From contig JBCCXY010000001.1 in assembly GCA_039190895.1 (NCBI GenBank), forward strand, positions 62,001-126,000: DNA of 64,000 nt. Reading direction: 5' to 3'. The DNA comes from Ovoidimarina sp039190895 (lineage in GTDB: Bacteria; Pseudomonadota; Alphaproteobacteria; Rhodobacterales; Rhodobacteraceae). The translations under genes and the position numbers were made by a program. The notes beneath the pieces were generated by a model. That model did not search any database, had not been told where the DNA came from, and worked only from the letters and a program-made list of their open reading frames with translations. The stretch's first letter is position 1. Each line of letters starts with the position of its first letter. Positions 9,342 through 17,361 of this stretch are shown here, piece by piece.

Positions 9342-10333
9342 GCCGGGGCATCCTCAGGGAAGAGGGCGGCGTAATGGCCAGGCGAAACCTCGATCAGCGG
9401 CGGCCGTTCGCGCTCATAGCGGGAACCGGGCGAAAGCTCCGGATTCCGGGTGTGGAAGACACAGCCGGCGGGGCGTTCCAGAGGGCTCGGGATGTCGCCG
9501 GGGATGGGCGTCAGCGGCGCGTCGAGGTCGTCTAGCTTGGGCAGCGCGTTGATCAGACCTCGGGTATAGGCGTGGGCGGGCGTACGGATCACGTCCCGCA
9601 CCGGCCCGCTTTCCATGATCCGCCCAAGATACATGACCGCCACGCGGTCCGCGGTTTGGGCAATCACGCCAAGATCGTGGGTGATGAAAAGGATGCCCAT
9701 GTGAAATTCGGCCACGAGGTCTTTCATCAGATCGATCACCTGCGCCTGAATGGTGACGTCCAGCGCGGTGGTCGGTTCATCCGCAATGAGCAGCGCGGGC
9801 TTCGTCGATAGGGCCATGGCAATCATGGCGCGCTGACGCATGCCGCCCGACAGCTCAAACGCATATTGGTCAAAGCGCTGCGCAGGTTCCTTGATGCCCA
9901 CGCGGTCAAGCATCTCAATCGACAGCGCCTTGGCCTGCGCCTTGTTCATGTCCGAATGGAGCAGCAGTTGCTCCACCATCTGCTTGCCGATGGAGATAGC
10001 CGGGGCAAAGCTCGCCATCGGCTCCTGAAAGATCATGCTGATCGCGCCACCGCGGACGATGTTCAACTCACGCGGTGTGCGCAACGACAGGACATCAACG
10101 GGCCCGCCGTCAGTGTGCAGCGTGATCTTCGACTCTGGCGCATAGACCGCGTTGCCCGCATTCAGATGCATCAGCGACTTCGCCGTAACCGACTTTCCCG
10201 AGCCGCTTTCGCCCACAAGCCCCAGCACCTCCCCCTTGTTCAGCGAAAACGACACGTCGTCGACCGCCGTGATCAGCCCCTCGTCGGTCTTGAATTGAAG
10301 GGTCAGGTTTTCGACGTCGATCAGTGCGCTCAT
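9338..10333 (-). CDS. Oligopeptide-type ABC transporter ATP-binding protein (OppD-like)
   Basis: A 331-residue ABC ATPase of the Opp/Dpp class. Walker A is GLVGESGSGKSVTAKS, the Q-loop MIFQEPMASFAPA, the signature ELSGGMRQRAMIAMAL, Walker B ALLIADEPTTALD and the switch FITHDLGVI. The C-terminal oligopeptide-binding extension with a Cys (PAGCVFHTRNP) is present; in homologues this region may hold an Fe-S cluster using four cysteines, but only one is obvious here. It pairs with the OppF-like ATPase, with which it overlaps by 4 nt, to form the heterodimeric motor. Confidence 0.93.
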   Translation of the reverse strand: MSALIDVENLTLQFKTDEGLITAVDDVSFSLNKGEVLGLVGESGSGKSVTAKSLMHLNAGNAVYAPESKITLHTDGGPVDVLSLRTPRELNIVRGGAISMIFQEPMASFAPAISIGKQMVEQLLLHSDMNKAQAKALSIEMLDRVGIKEPAQRFDQYAFELSGGMRQRAMIAMALSTKPALLIADEPTTALDVTIQAQVIDLMKDLVAEFHMGILFITHDLGVIAQTADRVAVMYLGRIMESGPVRDVIRTPAHAYTRGLINALPKLDDLDAPLTPIPGDIPSPLERPAGCVFHTRNPELSPGSRYERERPPLIEVSPGHYAALFPEDAPA

Positions 10334-10350
10334 CGGCGACCCCCGGAGGC

Positions 10351-10373
10351 GGTGGGCAGATTGCCCACCCTAC
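10351..10373 (-). repeat. GTAG-footed REP-like palindrome, copy 1
   Basis: In the 58-bp gap between the OppC and OppD genes. Read on the minus strand it has foot GTAG followed by hairpin GGTGGGCA-ATC-TGCCCACC (8-bp stem, 3-nt loop). The same 23-bp sequence recurs at 45379 and 51122. Confidence 0.8.
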
Positions 10374-10391
10374 ATGTCGCGGAACCGCGGC

Positions 10392-11555
10392 TCATTTCTT
10401 CCCCTCCGAATACGGATCTGCCGCATCGCGCAATCCGTCCCCGACAAAGACGAAGGCCATCACGAGGACGATGAAGAAGAACACCGGAATGAAATACCAC
10501 TGATAGTTCAGCATCACATCCGCCGACGTCGCCTTCTGCAGCATCACTCCCAGGGACGACACGGGGTCCTTCAGACCGAGGCCGATGAACGACAAGGCCG
10601 TTTCGGACAGAACCATGTACGGGAACGAGATCACCAGATCGACGATGATATAGCTCGTGAACGACGGCAGTAGATGGCGGCGGATCACGTGGCTGGACGA
10701 CGCTCCGGACAGTTGCGCCGCAAGGACGTACTCCTGATTGCGTTCCGTCAGAATGTGGGTCCGCACGCGGCGGGCGAGCGTGGGCCAGTTGATGAAGCCA
10801 AGCAGGATCGAGATGTAAAAGAACCGCGCCTCCGCCGACATCTCTGCGGGCATGAACGCGGCCACCGCCATGAACAGGGGTATGGGCGGCACCGTTCGGA
10901 ACGCGTCGGTGATCATCTGGATCACGCTGTCGATCCACCCGCCGTAATAGCCGGACACCCCTCCTATGATGAGGGCCAGCACGAACGAGATCAGGACGCC
11001 GATCGTCCCCACCTGCAACGACGTCCAGACGGCATGCAATGTGCGGCTAAAGATGTCCTGCCCGTCCTCGTCGGTGCCGAATAGATGGATTTGCCCCTCC
11101 TCGACCCCGAACAAATGCCGGTCACCCGGGATGAACCCGAACAGCTTGTAATCGTCGCCCCTCGGCAGGAACGTCAGATAGTTTCGCTCGTCCTCGTTGA
11201 CGGTCGTCACCCAGCGGAAGTTCGTGGCGATAGAGCGCTCCCGCTCGACCTTGTGGATGAACGGCCGGATCGAGCAGCCGTTCTTGTCGCAGAACTGCGG
11301 GATCTGCGGGGCGCCGTTGGTATAGTCCTTGTTCCGCCCCGCGACCGTCGGGTCATAGGGCGACAGGAACGGCGCGAAGAGGCCCGAGACGATCAGGACA
11401 AGCAGCACACATGCCGCGATCATCGCCGCCCGTTGCTTCTTGAACCGCGCCCAGATAAGCTGGCTTTGCGAAGCGGTGAAGTACGCCTCCTTCGCCTTCT
11501 GATCCTGCGGCGGCTGATCCGCCTGCAGCGGGGTGTCGATGTTCTCTGCTGTCAT
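10392..11555 (-). CDS. Opp-type ABC transporter permease (OppC-like) with enlarged periplasmic loop
   Basis: A 387-residue permease. Membrane segment 1 (about residues 45-68) is followed by a loop of about 110 residues before the conserved HLFGTDEDGQDIFSR element, then five membrane segments and the EAA-type cytoplasmic loop (EYVLAAQLSGASSSHVIRRHLLPS). OppC/DppC proteins usually have about 300 residues; the extra length is in the first periplasmic loop, which carries two cysteines (FCDKNGC) and could form a disulphide-bonded plug or substrate-contact subdomain, as in long-loop permeases such as YejE (inference). ATG overlaps the OppB-like stop by 4 nt. Confidence 0.9.
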   Translation of the reverse strand: MTAENIDTPLQADQPPQDQKAKEAYFTASQSQLIWARFKKQRAAMIAACVLLVLIVSGLFAPFLSPYDPTVAGRNKDYTNGAPQIPQFCDKNGCSIRPFIHKVERERSIATNFRWVTTVNEDERNYLTFLPRGDDYKLFGFIPGDRHLFGVEEGQIHLFGTDEDGQDIFSRTLHAVWTSLQVGTIGVLISFVLALIIGGVSGYYGGWIDSVIQMITDAFRTVPPIPLFMAVAAFMPAEMSAEARFFYISILLGFINWPTLARRVRTHILTERNQEYVLAAQLSGASSSHVIRRHLLPSFTSYIIVDLVISFPYMVLSETALSFIGLGLKDPVSSLGVMLQKATSADVMLNYQWYFIPVFFFIVLVMAFVFVGDGLRDAADPYSEGKK

Positions 11556-12556
11556 TGGATGATGCTCTTGCGGACGCGCGGGTCGATCACCGCCAGAAGA
11601 ACGTCCGTGAAGAAGTTCAGCGCCACAATCGACGCCGTCAGAAGGAAGATGATCGCCCCCGCGAGTTGCTGGTCATTCGACCGCGCCAGCGCCTCAATCA
11701 GCAGCGCGCCCGCATCTGTCATCACCAGGATCAGCGCCACAATGGGCAGCTCATTGAAGATCCGGTTCAGGTCGAACCCCAGCGAGTTAATGATCGGCCC
11801 CAGCGCATGCCGCGCCGGATACCCCCAGAGGAGCTTGCGCCCATGCACCCCCCGCGCCGCCGCGGCGGTGACATAGAGCTTGCCGATTTCGTCCGACATC
11901 AGCGCCCGCACCGTCTGCAGGGCAAACGCCGTCGCCGACCAGCCGAGGATAAAGATCGGCAGCCACGCATGCGAAAGCAGATCAAGAAACTTCCCCCAAC
12001 TCCACGGCGCGTCGCGATATTCGTCGCTGAACAGACCCGTCAGCGTGTCCCCGAACCAGACGGTCGCAAACAACATAATGACCAGCGCGAGCAGAAAGTT
12101 CGGCATCGCCAGCCCAAGGTAGCTGACCAGCCGCAGCGAGTTGTTCAGGAACGCATTGTTCGACGCCGCCGCGATGATCCCAACCGGAACCGCGATGGTG
12201 TAGGCCAGCGCCAGCGCCGCCAGACAGATCGACAGCGACAGCCAGAACTTGTCGCCCAACAGGTCGGCGATGTTCACCCTCAGGATACAACTATCCCCGA
12301 ACTCCCCCTGAAACGCCCCGGCAATCCACTTCGCCCAGCGCTCCAGAAACGGCCGGTCGAGGCCCAGCCGTTGACGCTCTGCTTCAATATCCTGAACCGA
12401 AATTCCGGAACCTTGGGTGTTCTTGAAGGCGAGGTACCGCTCCGCGCAATCGCCTGGCACAAGTTCCATCAGCGAAAATACGACCAGCGACACGATCACA
12501 AGTGTGAGTATGGCCATAAGGGCCCGTGTCGCCGTGAAGCGCGCAAAGTTCAGCAT
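11552..12556 (-). CDS. Opp-type ABC transporter permease (OppB-like)
   Basis: A 334-residue inner-membrane permease with the standard OppB/DppB plan: N-terminal helix (MAILTLVIVSLVVFSLMEL followed by VPGDC), a periplasmic segment with FLERWAKWIAGAFQGEFGDS, then five helices and an EAA-like loop (KLYVTAAAARGVHGRKLLWGYPARHAL). It forms the channel with the OppC-like subunit. It lies 68 nt after the binding-protein gene, and a strong stem-loop occupies that gap. Confidence 0.92.
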   Translation of the reverse strand: MLNFARFTATRALMAILTLVIVSLVVFSLMELVPGDCAERYLAFKNTQGSGISVQDIEAERQRLGLDRPFLERWAKWIAGAFQGEFGDSCILRVNIADLLGDKFWLSLSICLAALALAYTIAVPVGIIAAASNNAFLNNSLRLVSYLGLAMPNFLLALVIMLFATVWFGDTLTGLFSDEYRDAPWSWGKFLDLLSHAWLPIFILGWSATAFALQTVRALMSDEIGKLYVTAAAARGVHGRKLLWGYPARHALGPIINSLGFDLNRIFNELPIVALILVMTDAGALLIEALARSNDQQLAGAIIFLLTASIVALNFFTDVLLAVIDPRVRKSIIQ

Positions 12557-12575
12557 CCCTTGCCCCTACCGCCGC

Positions 12576-12601
12576 GCCACGGGCAGCATCCCGCCCGTGG
12601 C
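12576..12601 (-). promoter_or_regulatory. Intercistronic stem-loop between binding protein and permease genes
   Basis: A perfect 9-bp stem, GCCACGGGC paired with GCCCGTGGC around an 8-nt loop. In the direction of transcription (minus) no T-run follows, so it is more likely an mRNA-stabilising or processing element at the 3' end of the binding-protein cistron than a full terminator. Such elements commonly give an excess of binding protein over permease. Confidence 0.6.
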
Positions 12602-12624
12602 TTTTCTGTGGGAAACACCGGCGG

Positions 12625-14664
12625 TTACTCGCTAAGCCACCATTGCGTGGCACGGTACGGATAGGTCCGGTAGTACTCATAGGACCACGTTTTGAACTCG
12701 GGCACGTTGTTCAGGACGTTGTTGACGTAGACCGGCTCAGGCGCGTTCACCGTACCGATCATCGGCAGATTGCTCACAAAACCCTCGATCAGCGCTGCAC
12801 CCAACTGGTTCGATTCCTCGGAACCGGGCACAGCCGATTGAAACGCGTCAATATCCGATGCCAACGTTTTCACCCACTCAGGCGGCTCAACACCCTTTTC
12901 GCCGTTAGAATCCAGCCACTCCGCCCAGAGCATGCCAGTGCGATGCTCAAAGTAGGTGCCGAAGGGCGCACGGAAGAAGGTGTTGAGGCCCAGGTGAATC
13001 GCCTGGGGCGCGCCATACTGCCAAAGCCCAACGTCGAGCTTGTTGGAGGACTGGGCCGAGCGATATTCGTCCGGCGTCACTTCCTTGACGACCGACTGAA
13101 TGCCGACATCCGCCCAGTTCTGGCCGACGAGTTCAACGACGCTTCCAGCGATCCCTTGCGTCGAAAAGTTCATCGCCAGCGTCAGCTTTTCGCCATTCGG
13201 CAACTCGCGGAAGCCGTCACCGTCCGTGTCTGCCATTCCAAGCTCATCCAGAATGGCGTTCGCTGCATCCGGGTCATACTCGGCCGCGAAACTGCTCCAT
13301 TTCGGGTCGGCGAAATCCGGCGCCGGGTTGAACGGCATGATCTGGCTGGGCGTGCCCTGTCCAAAATAGGCGACCTCATTCAGCTCATTGCGGTCGATCG
13401 CGATCGACATGGCGCGGCGGAACTCAAGATCGCCGAACAATTCGCGCTTTGCTGGGTCCTCGTGGGTGAGGTTGAACGAAAACGCCGGCATCGCGACGGT
13501 CGGCTTGAGCTGGATCGTGTAGCCCCCACTTTCCTGGTTTTCCAAGAGAAGCGGCGCGGACTCCAGCCTGACAGACTGCGATTTGTAGTCGATCTCGCCG
13601 TTGACCAGCTTCAGGATACGCACCTCGTTGTCGTTGATGTAGACCTCGTCTTGAGTTGAGATGTACGGCAACTGCTGACCCGTCGGGTCCACTTGGTGGA
13701 AGTAGGGGTTCGCAACCAAATAACGCCCTTCGGTAGTGTCGCGCACATAGATATGCGACTCCAGCGTTGGCACGGTCGCCTTGGGCAAGCCATCGACAAT
13801 ATCGGGGCGCGACAACATCGGCGTCGGTGTGTCCGACCAAACGGAGTTACCCCAGTACGCCAGGATCGCGTCGTAGCCGTTCTCAAAGCCAAGGCCCTGG
13901 GCAAAGCTGTCGGCTTCCGGGTTGATGTCCGGATGGAACTGGCCAAGGAAATGCATGGGTTGGAAACCCTGTGCATACGATGTCGCAAAGTGCACCAGCA
14001 GGCCGGGTTTCGGTGCTGGCAGGTTGAAGACCACTGTGGTTGCATCCGGCGTCTCAACGGTCATCTTCTCGCCGCCGACGAGAACATAGTCCTTCGGTGT
14101 TTCGAAGATGTTCGGATCGAGCATCAGGTTGTCGTGCCAGAACTTCACGTCCGCGCTGGTGAACGGCTCCCCGTCCGACCACTTGTGGCCCTCGCGCAGG
14201 CTGAACGTCAGCTGGGTGAAATCGTCGTTCCACTCCCACGACTTCGCGACGTTCGGCACTATGGTCTGCAGGTCGTCGGAATAGCGCACGAGGTTCACGT
14301 GGCGCACCGACAGGAAGTCGGACGTCCCGGCCTCGGTCGCGTTGGACAGCACATCCAGCTCGCCCCCATAGGACCCGACGCTATCATAGGGCACCATGAC
14401 CAGCGGCTCGGACGGGATACGCTCGGCCAGCGGCGGCAGGTCGCCATTGCCCTGAATGCGTGCATTCAGATCGGCCGCTTCGGGGTTGCCCGAGAATTCC
14501 ATCGTGCAGCCAGCGGCGGCTTCGAATTCGGCGAGTTCGAACTGCTGCGGATAGGCACCCGGCGCCACCCCGCCCATGTCCTCCAGCGTGATCGCGGGGC
14601 AATTGGCCAGCGCCATGCCCGGCAGGGCGATCCCAGCCACGCCTAGTAAAAGTACTCGTTTCAT
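12625..14664 (-). CDS. Extracellular solute-binding protein, family 5 (Opp/Dpp-type)
   Basis: A 679-residue periplasmic binding protein with a clear signal peptide (MKRVLLLGVAGIALPGMALA). The family-5 core is recognisable: NLVRYSDDLQTIVPNVAKSWEW, LREGHKWSDGEPFTSADVKFWHD, and later LFGDLEFRRAMSIAIDRNEL. About 100 residues precede the family-5 core, making it longer than OppA or DppA (about 535-545) and closer in size to the long family-5 proteins found with non-peptide importers. AGGAGAG lies just ahead of the ATG. First gene of the importer operon, preceded by a Pho-box promoter. Its neighbours (phosphonate ester hydrolase, PhnWAY) suggest an organophosphonate conjugate as ligand rather than a plain peptide; this is inference. 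Confidence 0.88.
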   Translation of the reverse strand: MKRVLLLGVAGIALPGMALANCPAITLEDMGGVAPGAYPQQFELAEFEAAAGCTMEFSGNPEAADLNARIQGNGDLPPLAERIPSEPLVMVPYDSVGSYGGELDVLSNATEAGTSDFLSVRHVNLVRYSDDLQTIVPNVAKSWEWNDDFTQLTFSLREGHKWSDGEPFTSADVKFWHDNLMLDPNIFETPKDYVLVGGEKMTVETPDATTVVFNLPAPKPGLLVHFATSYAQGFQPMHFLGQFHPDINPEADSFAQGLGFENGYDAILAYWGNSVWSDTPTPMLSRPDIVDGLPKATVPTLESHIYVRDTTEGRYLVANPYFHQVDPTGQQLPYISTQDEVYINDNEVRILKLVNGEIDYKSQSVRLESAPLLLENQESGGYTIQLKPTVAMPAFSFNLTHEDPAKRELFGDLEFRRAMSIAIDRNELNEVAYFGQGTPSQIMPFNPAPDFADPKWSSFAAEYDPDAANAILDELGMADTDGDGFRELPNGEKLTLAMNFSTQGIAGSVVELVGQNWADVGIQSVVKEVTPDEYRSAQSSNKLDVGLWQYGAPQAIHLGLNTFFRAPFGTYFEHRTGMLWAEWLDSNGEKGVEPPEWVKTLASDIDAFQSAVPGSEESNQLGAALIEGFVSNLPMIGTVNAPEPVYVNNVLNNVPEFKTWSYEYYRTYPYRATQWWLSE

Positions 14665-14831
14665 AGTCTCTCCTGTTGCATCTTATGTGCTGCGCCGCTT
14701 CTGCGGCACATTAGATCGCGGATGCGATCAAAAGGGCGCTGACACGGCAGCCAAGTGCTGCCTGTGACGCGTCACCAGAAATCGTTCGTATCCCCCTTCT
14801 CCCCATCTGCCGCTCTCAGAGCGCACCGAGG

Positions 14832-14837
14832 GTCATA
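14832..14837 (-). promoter_or_regulatory. Probable -10 element of the importer operon
   Basis: TATGAC on the minus strand, 11 nt downstream of the Pho box, the spacing expected when PhoB replaces a -35 element. It predicts a start near 14825 and a leader of about 160 nt. The leader contains a 5-bp hairpin GCCGC-TTCT-GCGGC at 14694-14707. Confidence 0.6.
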
Positions 14838-14848
14838 CGTCACCCGGG

Positions 14849-14866
14849 ATGACAACCGTATGACAT
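14849..14866 (-). promoter_or_regulatory. Pho box (PhoB binding site) upstream of the importer operon
   Basis: On the minus strand: ATGTCAT-ACGG-TTGTCAT. The PhoB consensus is two CTGTCAT-type heptamers separated by 4 bp (11-bp period); both heptamers here differ from it only at the first base. It points at the binding-protein gene and is followed 11 nt later by a plausible -10. This predicts phosphate-starvation induction. Confidence 0.78.
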
Positions 14867-14892
14867 CCCAAGACCCAGCCCACGTGCCGCGC

Positions 14893-16380
14893 TCAAGCGG
14901 TTCCCGTTTTGACGCCACCGTCAACCACCATCGTCGTTGCGAAGGTGCTTTCCGGATTGACCATGCGATGGCAGAGCAATTTGCGCGATAAATCAAGACA
15001 AATTGCCTCTCCACCGGGCATTCCCGAGATATCGCGCGCCTCACCCGCCGCAGTCAGATCGAACGCAAGCTGCGGCAGCGGCCCTGCGAAATGCACCAAC
15101 GCGTGGGTCCCGGTCCTCAAGACAGTCAGGTTCGCCTCCCGCGCCGAAAGGCCCAACGCATGCTGCAAACGCGATCCTTTGACCGGGTCGCCAAAATCAT
15201 GCTCCGACATCGTGACCTGCTTTCCGCCCTGCCCCGTCTCGATCAGGCTTCGCAAACTGATGCCGTTCATCGACGCCGGGATTTCCGTTCCCACATAGTC
15301 CAGCAGCGTCGGCGTCACATCAATGGATTCCGTCATCGCCTCGATACGCCGTGTCGGCTGCCCAGGGATACGAATCATCAACGGGACATGGAACGCCGCC
15401 TCGTGAAACGTCCCCTTCCCCCAAAGCCCGAAATCCCCAAGCATTTCTCCATGATCCGAGGTAACGACAAGGATCGTGTCGTCCCACTGACCCGAGGCCT
15501 TCACACAATCGACCACCCGCCCAATGTGATGATCCACCTCCGCCGCTAGTCCCAGATACAGCGCTCGCAAACGGCTCACGTTGGCGGGACTGTCCTCCAG
15601 GTCGGGAAACCCCTCCACCGTTCCAGATGCCGGGCGCACGTTGCGAAGGGAGCTGACGAACGGATGCTGGCTATTGTGGTCCGCACGCTGAGGTGGCGGA
15701 ATCTGTGCCGGATCGTACATGCTGTTGTACGGAGCAGGCGCAACGAACGGCGGGTGCGGCCGGATGTACGTCAATGTCGCCGCCCACCCCTTGGGAGCAG
15801 ACCCCATGTGGTCGAGAAACCGGTCCGTCAGAAACGCAGTATCACTGTCTTCCGCCCGGTATAGCGCCGGGGAGTCGATCTCATCGCCATCCGGGACGTA
15901 CAACCCGATCCCGTACGGCACCTCATACCCCTTGGCCCGCAAGTGATCCCGCCATGCCGCGTCATCGGTCTCCATCCGCATCCGGACCACCTCAGCGAAC
16001 CCGTCCAGCAGTTCCTCATAGCTGCTCAGCCGAGGATCATCCGCCTCCAGCACCCGCGGGTCCTGAGCCACATCCGTGTACCCAAACAGCAAGGGATCAT
16101 ACCCCGCCGCCCGCAACTCACGCGGCAGGTTTGGCGTGTCGTGCCGCAGCGGGGTCCCATTCCGCACCGCCCGATGGTTCATCGCGTACTGCCCGGTAAA
16201 CAGCGACACCCGCGACGGCCCGCACGGCGACACCACCGAGTAATGCCGCCGAAACGTACAACTCTCGTTCATTAACGCCGACAGATTGCCGAGGCCTGCA
16301 ACCTCTGCCAACGCCCCGTCCAGCAAATCCGCCCGGAACTGGTCAATGACAATAAGAAGGACGTTGGGACGCTCGGCCAT
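14893..16380 (-). CDS. Sulfatase-fold phosphonate monoester hydrolase / phosphodiesterase
   Basis: A 495-residue alkaline-phosphatase-superfamily enzyme. The N-terminal VLLIVIDQFRADLL holds the first metal Asp; SPCGPSR (Cys53) is the C-x-P-S-R sulfatase signature whose Cys is converted to formylglycine; VTSDHGEMLGDFGLWGKGTFHEAAFHVPLMIR supplies the second metal cluster. Overall layout (RPHPPFVAPAPYNSMYD; NHRAV after the active site) resembles rhizobial and Burkholderia phosphonate monoester hydrolases more than arylsulfatases. There is no signal peptide, so it is cytoplasmic and must act on an imported ester. It follows the LysR gene by 30 nt. Between an importer and PhnWAY, it probably releases 2-aminoethylphosphonate from esters (inference); a sulfate ester or phosphodiester substrate cannot be excluded. 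Confidence 0.8.
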   Translation of the reverse strand: MAERPNVLLIVIDQFRADLLDGALAEVAGLGNLSALMNESCTFRRHYSVVSPCGPSRVSLFTGQYAMNHRAVRNGTPLRHDTPNLPRELRAAGYDPLLFGYTDVAQDPRVLEADDPRLSSYEELLDGFAEVVRMRMETDDAAWRDHLRAKGYEVPYGIGLYVPDGDEIDSPALYRAEDSDTAFLTDRFLDHMGSAPKGWAATLTYIRPHPPFVAPAPYNSMYDPAQIPPPQRADHNSQHPFVSSLRNVRPASGTVEGFPDLEDSPANVSRLRALYLGLAAEVDHHIGRVVDCVKASGQWDDTILVVTSDHGEMLGDFGLWGKGTFHEAAFHVPLMIRIPGQPTRRIEAMTESIDVTPTLLDYVGTEIPASMNGISLRSLIETGQGGKQVTMSEHDFGDPVKGSRLQHALGLSAREANLTVLRTGTHALVHFAGPLPQLAFDLTAAGEARDISGMPGGEAICLDLSRKLLCHRMVNPESTFATTMVVDGGVKTGTA

Positions 16381-16410
16381 AGCCTACCGTCCTGTAACCA
16401 CGCGGTTTCT

Positions 16411-17265
16411 TCAAGCCATGGATTTCAGAAACGCCCGGATCACCGCCACGTCGCGTCGCGCTGCCAGGGTGACCAGCGTCTCGGTCATCCCCAGATCGAC
16501 CCCCGTCAGCCGCAGCTTCCGCAGCCGCGCGTCATGCCCGAACTCCGCTTCCGACAGAAACCCGATCCCCGCCCCCGTCGCCACAACATCGCGCATCGCC
16601 TCGCGCCCTTCAATCTGGATCGCCGATGTCAGCACCACCCCCGACTCCCGCGCCGCCGCCTCCACCAGCGCCCGCGTCCGCGACCCCGGCTCCCGAAAGA
16701 TCAGCGGCCAGCGCGGCAGATCGCGGAACGCGATCTCGGACACGTCCCCCGGCACCATGCTCCGCGCCGCAATCGCGACTACCGGCGTCCGCCCGAGCTC
16801 CACCCGATGCAGGTCCAACCCCTTCCCCACATTCGCGACCACGCCGATCTCCGCCTCATACCGCCGCAGCCGGGCAAGCACCTCTTCCGTGTTGCCCGTC
16901 CAAAGCGACACCGTCACCCCCGGATGCGCGACCCGAAACCGACCAATCGCCGCCGTGATATGCACCGCCGAATCCGCCACGATCCGCAACTCCCCAGTCG
17001 GCGCGGCGCGGTTGCGATCAAGGTAATCGGCAATCTCTCCCTCCGCCTCAAAGAAGCTACGCGTCAGCCGTAGCAACCCCTCCCCCGCCTCGGTAAGCCG
17101 CACATGTCGCGTATCCCGCTGGAACAACAGCGTGTCATGCGCCTCTTCCAGACGGCGGACCTGATCGCTGATCGACGGCTGCGACTGATTCAACGCCTCA
17201 GCCGCGCGGGAGAACCCACCCGCGACAGCCACGTGATGAAACGCCCTAAGCTGTGCATACCGCAT
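16411..17265 (-). CDS. LysR family transcriptional regulator of the phosphonate genes
   Basis: A 284-residue LysR regulator. The N-terminal winged helix-turn-helix is textbook (MRYAQLRAFHHVAVAGGFSRAAEALNQSQPSISDQVRRLE), followed by the linker and a type-2 periplasmic-binding-like effector domain (ELRIVADSAVHITAAIGRFRVAHPGV...; EAMRDVVATGAGIGFL). It is transcribed away from phnW with a 96-bp intergenic region, the usual geometry for a LysR activator of a divergent catabolic operon, and is followed closely by the phosphonate ester hydrolase. The likely inducer is 2-aminoethylphosphonate or a catabolite (inference from context). Confidence 0.9.
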   Translation of the reverse strand: MRYAQLRAFHHVAVAGGFSRAAEALNQSQPSISDQVRRLEEAHDTLLFQRDTRHVRLTEAGEGLLRLTRSFFEAEGEIADYLDRNRAAPTGELRIVADSAVHITAAIGRFRVAHPGVTVSLWTGNTEEVLARLRRYEAEIGVVANVGKGLDLHRVELGRTPVVAIAARSMVPGDVSEIAFRDLPRWPLIFREPGSRTRALVEAAARESGVVLTSAIQIEGREAMRDVVATGAGIGFLSEAEFGHDARLRKLRLTGVDLGMTETLVTLAARRDVAVIRAFLKSMA

Positions 17266-17278
17266 ACATAGTCTCTAC

Positions 17279-17314
17279 CTATGAATATATAGAAATCCAA
17301 GATTTTACATATAG
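17279..17314. promoter_or_regulatory. AT-rich candidate LysR operator between lysR and phnW
   Basis: An unusually AT-rich patch in GC-rich surroundings. It contains the interrupted palindrome CTATGAATATATAG (17279-17292) and a second ATATAG (17309-17314) 22 bp after the first, two helical turns apart, as for paired LysR-family sites. No Pho box is visible here. Confidence 0.45.
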
Positions 17315-17361
17315 CCACTTTCCTGCGATCCACCGGCATCCGCAACCCAAGGGCCGCGCCG

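Noticed and set aside
14832..14864. GTCATACG/CGTATGAC 8-bp inverted repeat as a separate operator
   Set aside because: One arm is part of the Pho box and the other is the -10 region; the symmetry is probably incidental.
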